A stretch of 64,000 nucleotides of DNA, taken from assembly GCF_036237275.1 (NCBI RefSeq), contig NZ_CP108352.1, positions 4,216,001-4,280,000 on the forward strand, read 5' to 3'. Positions 36,286-44,185 of the stretch are shown here, one piece after another. The translations under genes were made by a program, and so were the position numbers. The stretch comes from Streptomyces sp. NBC_01353 (GTDB lineage: Bacteria; Actinomycetota; Actinomycetes; Streptomycetales; Streptomycetaceae). Below the pieces are notes generated by a model. The model saw nothing but the letters and a program-made list of their open reading frames with translations, was not told the DNA's origin and ran no database searches. Every line of letters begins with the position of its first letter. Positions within the stretch are counted from its first letter, which is position 1.

Positions 36286-36960
36286 ATGCGCGAACTCACC
36301 TTTGCGGCTTCGAGGAGACTTACGGCCGGGGGCCTCCTCTGGGCGTCATTGATCCAGATCTTCGTGGTGAACCTTGGGTTCGTCCTTCCTCGTGCTTCGA
36401 GTCAGAACCTGGAAGAACACATCATGTCGGCGCTCGGAGTCACGCGATGCAGTCGTATCGGGGGGTTCCGCTTCTGCTCTCCCTGGCACGAGGCCGCCGA
36501 CATCGCCTGGATCGTCGCAGGGGTGTGCCTCACCTTGGGCGCGGTGCTCAACATGGTGATCTTTCCGCCGGATCGTCTCAGGAACCTGACGTTCGGCGTA
36601 CTGACCGTCAGCGGCCTGGGACTCGTGTCCACCGGCTTCAATCCCTACAACCTCCGTCCCACCGTGCACCTTCTGTCCGCCGGCACGTGCTTCTTCTGCG
36701 GGGCTGTGGGCGTCCTGCTGCTGGGACGCATGCTCCGGCAGGCGCATCGGCCGTACTGGGGCGCGACCGGCATCGCGTGCGGTGCCACCTCCATCGTCTC
36801 GGCCACGCTCACGGGGATCAGACCGGACCCCGGGGCCCAGGGGTTGTTCGAGCGGATCTCTGCCTGGCCCAGCGTGATCTGGCTCATCTGCATGGGGGCG
36901 TTCATCGCCTCCTCCACATGGCGTGCCCGTACGAGACGCGGGCGGGTGGTCGCGCGGTGA
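36286..36960 (+). CDS. DUF998 family membrane protein, 224 aa
   Basis: Six hydrophobic segments are visible, beginning with LTAGGLLWASLIQIFVVNLG. The DUF998 pattern of a short periplasmic loop followed by AAFNPYN-like VSTGFNPYNLRPTVHLL is present, and it ends in a basic tail. DUF998 proteins are distant rhomboid-like or channel-like membrane proteins of unknown role. The ATG at MRELTFAASR is preferred; no strong ribosome site is visible. It lies 50 bases after the exporter gene on the same strand. Unlike its neighbours it uses more A/T-ending codons. Confidence 0.78.
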   Translation: MRELTFAASRRLTAGGLLWASLIQIFVVNLGFVLPRASSQNLEEHIMSALGVTRCSRIGGFRFCSPWHEAADIAWIVAGVCLTLGAVLNMVIFPPDRLRNLTFGVLTVSGLGLVSTGFNPYNLRPTVHLLSAGTCFFCGAVGVLLLGRMLRQAHRPYWGATGIACGATSIVSATLTGIRPDPGAQGLFERISAWPSVIWLICMGAFIASSTWRARTRRGRVVAR

Positions 36961-37089
36961 CCCGTACCCGGCCCGCGGCCGACACGGTCACCGGCGTGTC
37001 ACGGCACCGAACGGCGGCGCCCCCAGGCGGGCGCACTCGGCGGGCGCGGGCCGCGCTGCCGGAGAGCGGTGCGGCCCCGCGCCCACCGG

Positions 37090-38508
37090 TCACCCGAACT
37101 GATACGGCTCCCAGGCGCTCGCCCCCAAGGGGAACTGGTACGTCGGTCTGTTCGCCGTGGCGCTCGTGGTGAAGGGCTTGCCCCGGTCGTCCACCCGGAG
37201 CACGCCGCTGCGGTCGCCGCTGCTCCACTCCAGTTCCAGGTACCACCGCACGCTCCGGCCCCGCGTGTGCGCGGTGATCGTCAGTACCTGCGGGTCGCTC
37301 GCGGACACCTTGTACGGGAAGTCCGACGCCGGGACGTACTCGTCGCCCTTCCACCCCGCCACGGGGACGGGCCTGGGCCTGGCCGCGTCCAGGTTGATGT
37401 CCAGGCTCTGCATGCGGGCGTCCCCTCCGCAGCCGACGCCCATCGCGTACACGTTGCCCCGCAGCGGCTCGGACGTGTCGACCGTCCGTACGTGCAGGGC
37501 CTTGAGGACGACCGTGTCGTCGCCGAGCCCCTGAAGCGACACGTCGATCACCATCTCGCCCCCGGGCACCCCGTCCAGAGCGGTGACCCAGCCGCGCGCG
37601 CCCTGCTGGGAGGGCGGCGGCGGCACGACCGTCGGGGCCTGGTCCACCACGTAGAACTGGCTGCAGGGGTCCTTCCACACGTACGGGTTGACGCTCGCCG
37701 CCAGCGGTACCTCCAGGGACTCGTCCCCCGCCCCGTCCGTCCTCCCGCCGGCACCGCCGCCGGGGGCGTCCGTATCCGTACCGGTCGACGGTCCGCCGGA
37801 GGTCGGTGTGCCCGGCGTCGTACGGCTGGGCTTCTCGTCGCCGGCGGCCGTGCCGCCTGGGGTGCGAGCCGCCGAGGACGGGGCCACGGGGCCCACGGCG
37901 GGCTGCTCGCCCGCGCGCGATGTGTCGTGCGTGTTGGTCCAGACGACCGCGGTACCGATGGCTGCGGCGACGACCATCGCCGCGGCGGCGGCCACGGGCC
38001 ACAGCAGCCGGCGCCTGCGGGACGCCGGGTCGGTGGAGGGCTCTTGGGACTCCGGCGCCGCCTCGTCGCGTACCGACTCCGGGTCGGGGGTGGGGGCGGG
38101 CTCCGAATTCAGCTTCTGCGCTTGCGCTTGCTCCTGCTCCTGCGCTTGCTCCTGGTCCTGCTGCGGGTCGGTCTCCGTCGGCTCGGTCGGCTCGGTCGGC
38201 TCAGTCGACCGCTCAGAGCTCGAAGGGGGCTTCTCTGCCGCGGGCTGCGGCGCCGCGGTCCTGGCCCGGCGGCGGGTTTCGTCCGCCACGATCCACAGAC
38301 GGTGCAGCCGCAGCAGCTCCTCGCGCTGCGCCCCGCAGAGCCGGGCGATCTTCTCCACGGGCGCGAAGTCCGTCGGCACGGCATCGCTGTTGCAGTAGCG
38401 GTGCACCGTCGACGGACTCATGTGCAGGCGCTTGGCGAGGGTGCCGTAGCTGAGCCCTGACCGTTCCTTCAATTCCCGTAGGAAGCCCGCCAGATCCTCA
38501 CTCTGCAT
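37090..38508 (-). CDS. XRE-type regulator with membrane anchor and extracytoplasmic domain, 472 aa
   Basis: Residues 1-75 are an XRE/Cro helix-turn-helix (LKERSGLSYGTLAKRLHMSP, STVHRYCN). A Ser/Pro/Glu/Gln-rich linker includes TEPTEPTEPTE and a Gln-Glu-Ala tract. One membrane segment follows (about 168-190) after the basic RRRRLLW. The outside part starts with a Thr/Gly/Pro linker and ends in a conserved-looking globular domain with Cys in KDPCSQFYVV and GVGCGGDARM. The topology is that of a one-component transmembrane DNA-binding sensor. It is divergent from the DUF4232 lipoprotein, which may be its target or partner. The ATG at MQSEDLAGF was chosen; GGGGTGGGG precedes it. Confidence 0.85.
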   Translation of the reverse strand: MQSEDLAGFLRELKERSGLSYGTLAKRLHMSPSTVHRYCNSDAVPTDFAPVEKIARLCGAQREELLRLHRLWIVADETRRRARTAAPQPAAEKPPSSSERSTEPTEPTEPTETDPQQDQEQAQEQEQAQAQKLNSEPAPTPDPESVRDEAAPESQEPSTDPASRRRRLLWPVAAAAAMVVAAAIGTAVVWTNTHDTSRAGEQPAVGPVAPSSAARTPGGTAAGDEKPSRTTPGTPTSGGPSTGTDTDAPGGGAGGRTDGAGDESLEVPLAASVNPYVWKDPCSQFYVVDQAPTVVPPPPSQQGARGWVTALDGVPGGEMVIDVSLQGLGDDTVVLKALHVRTVDTSEPLRGNVYAMGVGCGGDARMQSLDINLDAARPRPVPVAGWKGDEYVPASDFPYKVSASDPQVLTITAHTRGRSVRWYLELEWSSGDRSGVLRVDDRGKPFTTSATANRPTYQFPLGASAWEPYQFG

Positions 38509-38779
38509 CCCCACCCCGAGCAGTCCTTCCGTTCGCCGTGCCGTTCGCCATTGCCGTTCGACGTTCCAGGCAGGCGTTCCAGGGGGAACGCGTTTCCCCA
38601 GGTCAACCCCACTCTGCGTATTCGCGCCTACGACATTGTCCCCGGCTGCTGGTGCGAATGCGAAGGCGGCACGCAAGGTCGGTGCAGCGCCGCCACTCGG
38701 GCCGGGCGCTTCCACCGATCAGCCGGGCGCTTCCGCTGATCGACCGTCACCACCGCTCACACAACGGGGGAACCACCTC

Positions 38780-39523
38780 ATGCGTACCTTCAACGTCCGC
38801 CGCACCGTCCTCGCCGCCACCGTCATGACCGCCGCTCTCGTCACCACCGCCTGCGGCGCCACGGGGACCAGCAATGCACCGTCCGCCGAAGGGTCGGGCA
38901 AGGGTCCCTCCGCCGCGTCGACGGTGGCTCCGTCGTCCTCGTCCGGCCAGTCGGGTACGGGTGCCACCGACTCCGGCGGCAAGCAGACCGCCGGAGGCAC
39001 GGACAGCGGGACGAGCGCGGGCACCAACGGCGGGACGAGCACCGACGGCAAGCAGACCACCGGTGGCACCAAGAAGCCGGACGGTGGTCAGGCCAAGGTC
39101 GTCACCTGCACCGGCGACAACACCAGGGTCGTCGTCAACCGGCCCGCCCGCCCCATCAACCACCTGCTGCTCACCGCCACCAACAAGGGCTCTGCGTCCT
39201 GCGACCTGTACCGGGCGCCGCTCCTCCGCTTCGACGACGAGCAGTCCGCCACCGCCATCGACGACGGCACCCAGCAGCAGAGCGTGATCCGGCTCGCCCC
39301 GGGAGAGTCCGCGTACGCCTCCGTCATCCTGATGGGCGAGCGCACCGGCGAGGAGGCCAACGGCCGCACCACGGCCCGGCTCGGCGTGCACTTCGACTCC
39401 CGCGACGCGTCCGGATCCGTCGGCCGACCGGCGATCCTGACGCTTCCCGCCGACACCTACAAGACCGACGACGCCAAGGTCACGCACTGGCTGAACAACC
39501 TCGACGAGGCGCTCTCCTACTGA
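38780..39523 (+). CDS. Lipoprotein with DUF4232 domain, 247 aa
   Basis: The signal peptide ends in a lipobox (VTTAC), so the protein is lipid-anchored outside. A Ser/Gly/Thr-rich linker of about 80 residues has GGTDSG/GTSTDGKQTTGGT repeats. Then a DUF4232 domain follows (about 115-247): VTCTGDNTRVVV, HLLLTATNKGSASCDLYRAP, a beta-sandwich with a likely Cys-Cys bridge, and RLAPGESAYASVIL. A GGGGGAA ribosome site precedes the ATG. Divergent from the membrane XRE regulator. The function is unknown. Confidence 0.88.
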   Translation: MRTFNVRRTVLAATVMTAALVTTACGATGTSNAPSAEGSGKGPSAASTVAPSSSSGQSGTGATDSGGKQTAGGTDSGTSAGTNGGTSTDGKQTTGGTKKPDGGQAKVVTCTGDNTRVVVNRPARPINHLLLTATNKGSASCDLYRAPLLRFDDEQSATAIDDGTQQQSVIRLAPGESAYASVILMGERTGEEANGRTTARLGVHFDSRDASGSVGRPAILTLPADTYKTDDAKVTHWLNNLDEALSY

Positions 39524-39544
39524 CGGCACCGCGACGCGCGCACC

Positions 39545-39576
39545 ACGATCCGTGCGTACGACGATCCGTGCGTACG
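39545..39576 (+). repeat. 16-bp perfect tandem duplication
   Basis: ACGATCCGTGCGTACG occurs twice in direct succession between the DUF4232 stop and the terminator hairpin. Confidence 0.8.
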
Positions 39577-39613
39577 ACGAAGGGCGCGACCGCCACCGAT
39601 CGCGCCCTTCGTC
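39576..39613. terminator. Terminator between DUF4232 and the convergent secreted-protein gene
   Basis: GACGAAGGGCGCGA pairs with TCGCGCCCTTCGTC across a 10-base loop. It can serve both convergent genes. Confidence 0.8.
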
Positions 39614-39641
39614 ATGAACTCCAGTGGGCTTGGATTCGGTT

Positions 39642-40202
39642 CTAGACCGGGCAGGGGCGGTATTCGAGGCTCAGTTCGCGGTCGACGGCGTAACTGGTGC
39701 GCATCGAGGCGTCGGTGACCTTCTCCCAGGAGCCGTACTTGGCGTAGAGCTGGTCCGCCGTGGGGCCGAGGGGATTGCCGTACTTGGCCATGTTCCGCTC
39801 CTCCAGGATGCGGACCTCCTCCGGGGTCATGCCCGCACGGGTGATCTCCTTGGCCTGGTTGCGCATGTCGACCAGTTCGCGGGCGATCTCCTCCTCGGAG
39901 GCTCCCGCCGCCCGCATGTTGGCCTCGGTGCGGTGCATGTCCTCCAGAAGGTCGTGGTACCGCATCCGGGTCCTCTGGGCCTCGACCTTCTCGTCCATCG
40001 GCAGGACACGGATACGGCACACCACCGGGTCCGTACTGGGACAGGGGTCGTCGGCGGCGACGGGGCGGGCGAGCGGGGCGGTGATGATCGAGCCGCAGGC
40101 CTCCCCCGCGGCGGCCACGGAGGAGGCGGTCGTGGTCAGCAACGCGACGGCGGCCACGAACGGGACGAGGGCACGGCGCGGCAGCGAAGCGGGAATGCGC
40201 AT
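39642..40202 (-). CDS. Secreted protein of unknown function, 186 aa
   Basis: A Sec-type signal peptide (RRALVPFVAAVALLTTTASS, cleavage near VAAAGEA) is followed by a short Cys-containing part (CGSI, CPSTDPVVCRI). Then comes a long charged helical region (KVEAQRTRMRYHDLLEDMHR ... EEEIARELVDMRNQAKEITR). The tail is YGSWEKVTDASMRTSYAVDR followed by EYRPCPV. Four cysteines could form two disulfides after export. AAGGA lies 7 bases before the ATG; a further upstream ATG in frame has no ribosome site. I do not recognise a family. Confidence 0.75.
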   Translation of the reverse strand: MRIPASLPRRALVPFVAAVALLTTTASSVAAAGEACGSIITAPLARPVAADDPCPSTDPVVCRIRVLPMDEKVEAQRTRMRYHDLLEDMHRTEANMRAAGASEEEIARELVDMRNQAKEITRAGMTPEEVRILEERNMAKYGNPLGPTADQLYAKYGSWEKVTDASMRTSYAVDRELSLEYRPCPV

Positions 40203-40310
40203 GGGCGCATCCTTGGGGGCGGAGCCACGCCGGTTCACGCAGCCACACCGGTGATCACTCCTACGGGGCGGCGGGGGTCGTGACGGCAGCCCTCACACCC
40301 ACCGGCAGTG

Positions 40311-40380
40311 CGCCGGTGGGTGCCGGTGAGTGCCGGTGAGTGCCGGTGGGTGCCAGTGGGTACCGGTGGGTGCCGGTGGG
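40311..40380. repeat. 10-bp tandem repeat, about seven units
   Basis: The unit TGCCGGTGGG (variants TGAG, CAGTGGG, TACC) repeats seven times with a strict 10-base period and ends exactly at the TetR stop codon. It lies between two genes. Confidence 0.85.
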
Positions 40381-41100
40381 TCAGTGCGGGAGCCGCAGGG
40401 CCAGGCCGTCCAGGACGACCTCCAGGCCGTACGTGAACTTCGCGTCGCGAATCTCGACCGGGTCGACGTTCAAGGTCGCCTCGTAGGCCGCGGTCAGATG
40501 GTCGTGTCCGACCGCCGCTTCCTGGGCGCCGGGGGTGAAGCGGGCGATGAACTCGACCTCCGTCTCACCGGAGCGGGCGACCGTCGTGAGCCAGGCCGCC
40601 TCCGTCGTACTCATCCCGATGACGTACGTCAGGAGGGTCTCGATCGCCCGGGCCGGCTCGGGAAAGCCGACGTTCGTGAAGAGGGTGGCCAGCCGCTCCG
40701 AGTACGCCATGAGGTTGGGGCCCAGGTAGGCCAGACCGGCCTGGCCGAGGACCGAGGCCAGCCAGGGGTGGCGCAGCGCCGTCGCCCGGAACGAGCCCGC
40801 GGCCTCGGTCGCGGTGGCGCGCCAGTCCGGACTGTCGGCGGGAGGTACGGCGATCTCGCCGAAGACCTCGTCCACCGCGAGCTCCATCAGCTCGTCCTTG
40901 GTCGCGACGTGCCGGTAGAGGGACGTGGCGCCGGCGTTCAGGCGGGCGCCGAGCTTGCGCATGCTCAGCGCCTCGATGCCGTCGGAGTCCAGCATCACGA
41001 TCGCCTCGCGGACGATCGCGGCGCGGCTGAGCGCGGGCTGATCGGGCGCGGCCTGCTGCCGGGCCCACACGGACGGGATCGGGTTCGACTTGGCGGCCAT
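40381..41100 (-). CDS. TetR-family regulator, 239 aa
   Basis: The N-terminal HTH reads AIVREAIVMLDSDGIEALSM, RKLGARLNAGATSLYRHVAT, matching the TetR subclass with a TetR_C-type ligand domain. The C-terminal part (SFRATALRHPWLASVLGQAG ... YGLEVVLDGLAL) is the ligand-binding and dimer domain. GAAGGAGG precedes the ATG. It is divergent from a DHA2 exporter across 216 bases full of repeated GCGTACAG/GAACAGCG motifs, so it most likely represses the exporter and itself. Confidence 0.92.
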   Translation of the reverse strand: MAAKSNPIPSVWARQQAAPDQPALSRAAIVREAIVMLDSDGIEALSMRKLGARLNAGATSLYRHVATKDELMELAVDEVFGEIAVPPADSPDWRATATEAAGSFRATALRHPWLASVLGQAGLAYLGPNLMAYSERLATLFTNVGFPEPARAIETLLTYVIGMSTTEAAWLTTVARSGETEVEFIARFTPGAQEAAVGHDHLTAAYEATLNVDPVEIRDAKFTYGLEVVLDGLALRLPH

Positions 41101-41165
41101 GATCCTCCTTCGGTGCGTACAGGTACGTACTGACCCATACACGTTGTACAGGCACGCACGCGTAT

Positions 41166-41280
41166 GCGTACAGCGTTCGCATCCAGCGTACAGGAGTCAG
41201 ACTTCGCGAACAGCGTGCGCTGTTGCGCACAGAATGAGGGGTTGCGCACGGCGTGCGCGTCTGCGTACAGTGTTCGCATC
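41166..41280. promoter_or_regulatory. Repeat-rich operator region between TetR and MFS genes
   Basis: GCGTACAGYGTTCGCATC occurs twice (41166-41183 and 41263-41280, 17 of 18 identical). Between them is the dyad AACAGCG-TG-CGCTGTT (41209-41224). Related GCGTACAG, TGCGCAC and GTGCGC pieces recur throughout. Confidence 0.65.
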
Positions 41281-41316
41281 GAAGGAACAGCGTGCGCTTC
41301 GCCGAGAGGAACTCCC

Positions 41317-42858
41317 ATGGAAACCGTCCGCAATCCACGCCGCTGGTGGATCCTCGTCGTGCTGTGCCTCAGCACGCTCGTCCTGGTCGTCGACAGCATG
41401 GCGCTGACGGTCGCGGTGCCCTCGATGACCGAGGGCATCGGCGCGAGCGCCCAGGACATCCAGTGGATCCTCGACTCCTACATCCTGGTCTTCGCCGGAC
41501 TCCTGCTCACCTCCGGAAGCCTCGGCGACCGGTTCGGCCGGCGGAAGGTCATGATCATCGGCCTGCTGCTCTTCGGCCTGGCGTCGCTGGCGGCGACCTT
41601 CTCGAACGACCCCGGTGAGGTCATCGCCGTACGCATCGCGATGGGCGTCGGCGGAGCGCTGATCATGCCCTCGACGCTGTCGATCCTCATCACCGTCTTC
41701 GAGGAGGACGAGCGCAGCAAGGCGATGGCCGCCTGGGGCTCGGTGTCCATGCTCGGCCTCGTCGGCAGCCCGATCCTCGGCGGTGTGCTCATCGACCACT
41801 TCTCCTGGCAGTCGATCTTCCTCATCAACGTCCCGGTCGTCGTGCTCGCCGTGATCGCGGCCCTCACCCTCATGCCGGAGTCGAAGGGCCCCTGGCAGAA
41901 GCCGGACCCGCTCGGTGCGGTGCTGTCCGCGATCGGCATGACCGCCCTGATCTGGTGGATCATCGAGATCCCGCAGCACGGCGCCTTCGAGGGCCGCGGG
42001 GCGATCACCCTGGTGGTCGCGGTCGCCGCTCTCGCCGGATTCGTGATCTGGGAGAACGTCACCCCGTCGCCGATGGTCCCGCTGGTCCTCTTCAAGAACC
42101 GCAACTTCAGCGGTGGTTCGCTCTCGCTCACCCTCGTCCAGGTCGGCAACGGCGGCCTGCTGCTCGTCCTCACCCAGTACCTGCAGTTCGTCCTCGGCTA
42201 CTCGCCGGTGAAGGCGGGCCTCGCGTTCATGCCGCTGGCAGTCGCCGCCCTGATCGGCAACGCCGCCGGCGCCGGGCTCGCCGCAAAGCTCGGCTACCGC
42301 GTCCTGGTCCTGGCCGGACTGCTCACCATGGCCGCCTCGTTCGGCCTGCTGACCACGGTCGACGCCTCCTCCGGCTTCACCGTCCCGGCCGTCGCACTCG
42401 GCCTGCTCGGCCTCGGCGCCGGCCTGGCGATGCCGGCCGCGGTCGGCGCCCTGATGGGCACGATCCCGGCGGAGAAGGCGGGCGTCGGCTCGGCCCTGAA
42501 CGACACGATCCAGCAGGCGGGCACCGCGCTCGGCATCGCGATCCTCGGCTCGCTCCTCTCGAGCCGCTTCGCCACGGAGATGCCGGCGGACGCGTCGGAG
42601 CAGGCGAAGGGCTCGATCGGCGGCGCCCTGGCGGCGGCGCAGGGCGACGCCGGCCTGATGAACGCGGCCCGGGAGGCCTTCACGACCTCGATGTCGGCCA
42701 CCTTCACGATCAGCGCGATCGGAGTCCTCGCCGCGGCGGTCCTGGCGGCGGTGGTCATGCGCAACACGAAGCCGGGCGCGGACAAGGCCGGGGAGGCGGA
42801 GGGCGCGGAGGGCGCGGACGCGAAGGACGCCACCGGCAACCGGGAGCTCGTCGGCTGA
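41317..42858 (+). CDS. MFS drug exporter, DHA2 (14-TM) family, 513 aa
   Basis: A drug:proton antiporter. The first membrane segment is WWILVVLCLSTLVLVVDSMA, with the DHA2 motif D1-like VDSMALTVAVPSM. Motif A is SGSLGDRFGRRKVMI and motif C-like GSPILGGVLIDHFSW follows. A cytoplasmic C-terminal tail is rich in Ala, Glu and Asp (GEAEGAEGADAKDA). The ATG has AGAGGA 6 bases before it; an upstream in-frame start lies within the operator region and is rejected. Divergent from its probable TetR repressor. Confidence 0.93.
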   Translation: METVRNPRRWWILVVLCLSTLVLVVDSMALTVAVPSMTEGIGASAQDIQWILDSYILVFAGLLLTSGSLGDRFGRRKVMIIGLLLFGLASLAATFSNDPGEVIAVRIAMGVGGALIMPSTLSILITVFEEDERSKAMAAWGSVSMLGLVGSPILGGVLIDHFSWQSIFLINVPVVVLAVIAALTLMPESKGPWQKPDPLGAVLSAIGMTALIWWIIEIPQHGAFEGRGAITLVVAVAALAGFVIWENVTPSPMVPLVLFKNRNFSGGSLSLTLVQVGNGGLLLVLTQYLQFVLGYSPVKAGLAFMPLAVAALIGNAAGAGLAAKLGYRVLVLAGLLTMAASFGLLTTVDASSGFTVPAVALGLLGLGAGLAMPAAVGALMGTIPAEKAGVGSALNDTIQQAGTALGIAILGSLLSSRFATEMPADASEQAKGSIGGALAAAQGDAGLMNAAREAFTTSMSATFTISAIGVLAAAVLAAVVMRNTKPGADKAGEAEGAEGADAKDATGNRELVG

Positions 42859-42888
42859 TCCGGCCACCACACCAGCAAGCGCACGGAG

Positions 42889-42916
42889 GACCCCGCCCGG
42901 GAAACCGGCCGGGGCC
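42889..42916 (+). terminator. Hairpin after the MFS gene
   Basis: GACCCCGCCCGG and CCGGCCGGGGCC pair with mismatches around a GAAA tetraloop, followed by TTCGGCGTTT. Confidence 0.6.
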
Positions 42917-43078
42917 TTCGGCGTTTCCGGGACCGGCCGATGGGCCGACTCGTGTGGTGATGTCACCGGTTCGGGGGGTCCGGGACGGCAGAGACGTTAC
43001 GGCGGGTGAAGCGCTCCGTAATCGCTGGAACACTTTCCGCAACGCCCGAGTGGGGTGCTCTCTCAATCTGGAGGAAGC

Positions 43079-43492
43079 GTGCGGAAGTTGGCGACGGTGG
43101 CGGTTGCGGCGGGGTTGTTCTTGGGTGGGGCGGGGGCCGCCACTGCGGATGGGTGGAAGAGCCTCGGCGAAATGCAGACCCTTGGCGCGGAGCTCCAGTA
43201 TCCCGAGTACAGGTGGTGGCCTAAGGGGGAGAACCACGGCGGCTTCAGTTTCAGGGGGCGCCTCAAGGACCTCGACTCCAAGGACGGCCACAACGTCTAC
43301 GTGCAGGTCAAGGTCGAGGGCTACAGCTGGAATCGCTTCAACGGCCAGCAGAAGAAAACGGTCGCGATGAACAAGGTCGTCTATGACGGCGCGGCCCAGT
43401 ACACAAGGAACGCAGATATCCGAGTCTGTCGCGACCGGGGCTCCCTGCGGCCGGACAACTGCACCCCCACCAAGTCGTACAGCCGCAACTAG
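43079..43492 (+). CDS. Small secreted protein upstream of an ABC transporter, 137 aa
   Basis: The N-terminus RKLATVAVAAGLFLGGAGAA is a Sec signal peptide with cleavage near ATA-DGW. The mature protein is about 110 residues, rich in Lys, Asn and aromatic residues (PEYRWWPKGENHGGFSF, EGYSWNRFNGQQKK). One Cys pair (VCRDRGSLRPDNC) could form a disulfide loop near the C-terminus. GGAGG precedes the GTG. Composition is less GC-rich than its neighbours. It is followed by an FtsX-type ABC transporter operon 33 bases later. I do not recognise the family; it could be a secreted effector or bacteriocin-like protein, or a sensed peptide. Confidence 0.75.
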   Translation: MRKLATVAVAAGLFLGGAGAATADGWKSLGEMQTLGAELQYPEYRWWPKGENHGGFSFRGRLKDLDSKDGHNVYVQVKVEGYSWNRFNGQQKKTVAMNKVVYDGAAQYTRNADIRVCRDRGSLRPDNCTPTKSYSRN

Positions 43493-43525
43493 CAGACAGC
43501 CACCGCGTCAGGGAGTCACACCACC

Positions 43526-44185
43526 ATGAACGCCATTCTCCGCGCCGAGGGCGTGGATCTCCTCTACGGAACGCACCAGGCCGTTAGCGGCGCCGACTTC
43601 GCCCTGCGGAGCGGAGAGGTGGCCGCCGTCATGGGCAGCAGCGGGTCCGGAAAGTCCTCGCTGCTGTACTGCCTCGCGGGAGTACTCGCACCCACACGCG
43701 GCACTGTGGCTTTTGACGGGGTGGCACTGTCATCCCTCAACGACGAAGAGCTGAGCTGCTTGCGCCGCGAGCGGTTCGGCTTCGTCTTCCAATACGGGGA
43801 GTTGCTACCCGAGCTGACGGTCGAGGAGAACGCCGCCCTACCGCTACGGCTCGCTGGACAGCGCAAGGCGCCCGCGCATGCGGCCGCCGGGGAGGTCCTC
43901 GGGCGGCTCGGGATGACCGAGCTGCTGCAACGCAGGACCTCCCAGCTCTCCGGCGGGCAGAGCCAGCGGGTCGCCGTAGCCCGGGCACTCGTACACCGAC
44001 CGGACGTCGTGTTCGCCGACGAGCCGACCGGCGCGCTCGACAGCGTCAACGCCACAGCTGTACTGGAGGAGTTTCTGCGGCTCGCACGGGACCAGGGCAC
44101 CGCCGTCGTCATCGTCACGCACGACGCGGCGGTGGCCGAGCACGCCGACAGCCGGTACACGATGACCGACGGGATCCTGAATTGA
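43526..44185 (+). CDS. ABC transporter ATPase of the MacB/LolD type, 219 aa
   Basis: The protein has Walker A GSSGSGKS (about residues 37-44), the Q loop FVFQYGELLPELTVEENAAL and signature LSGGQSQRVAVARAL. Walker B is VVFADEPTGALDS and the switch His is in VIVTHDAAVAEHAD. The DEPTGALDS form is typical of the MacB, LolD and FtsE branch that pairs with FtsX-like subunits. It probably forms one operon with the secreted protein upstream and the permease, which it overlaps by 4 bases (TTGA). Confidence 0.93.
   Translation: MNAILRAEGVDLLYGTHQAVSGADFALRSGEVAAVMGSSGSGKSSLLYCLAGVLAPTRGTVAFDGVALSSLNDEELSCLRRERFGFVFQYGELLPELTVEENAALPLRLAGQRKAPAHAAAGEVLGRLGMTELLQRRTSQLSGGQSQRVAVARALVHRPDVVFADEPTGALDSVNATAVLEEFLRLARDQGTAVVIVTHDAAVAEHADSRYTMTDGILN

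Noticed and set aside
40311-40380. CRISPR or minisatellite array coding for a repeat protein
   Set aside because: The period is 10 bases, not a multiple of 3, and no open frame or spacer structure fits.
43079-43492. Lactococcin 972-family bacteriocin
   Set aside because: Gene order is similar, but the protein lacks the short Trp/Tyr/Asn pattern of that family and is longer; left as unknown.
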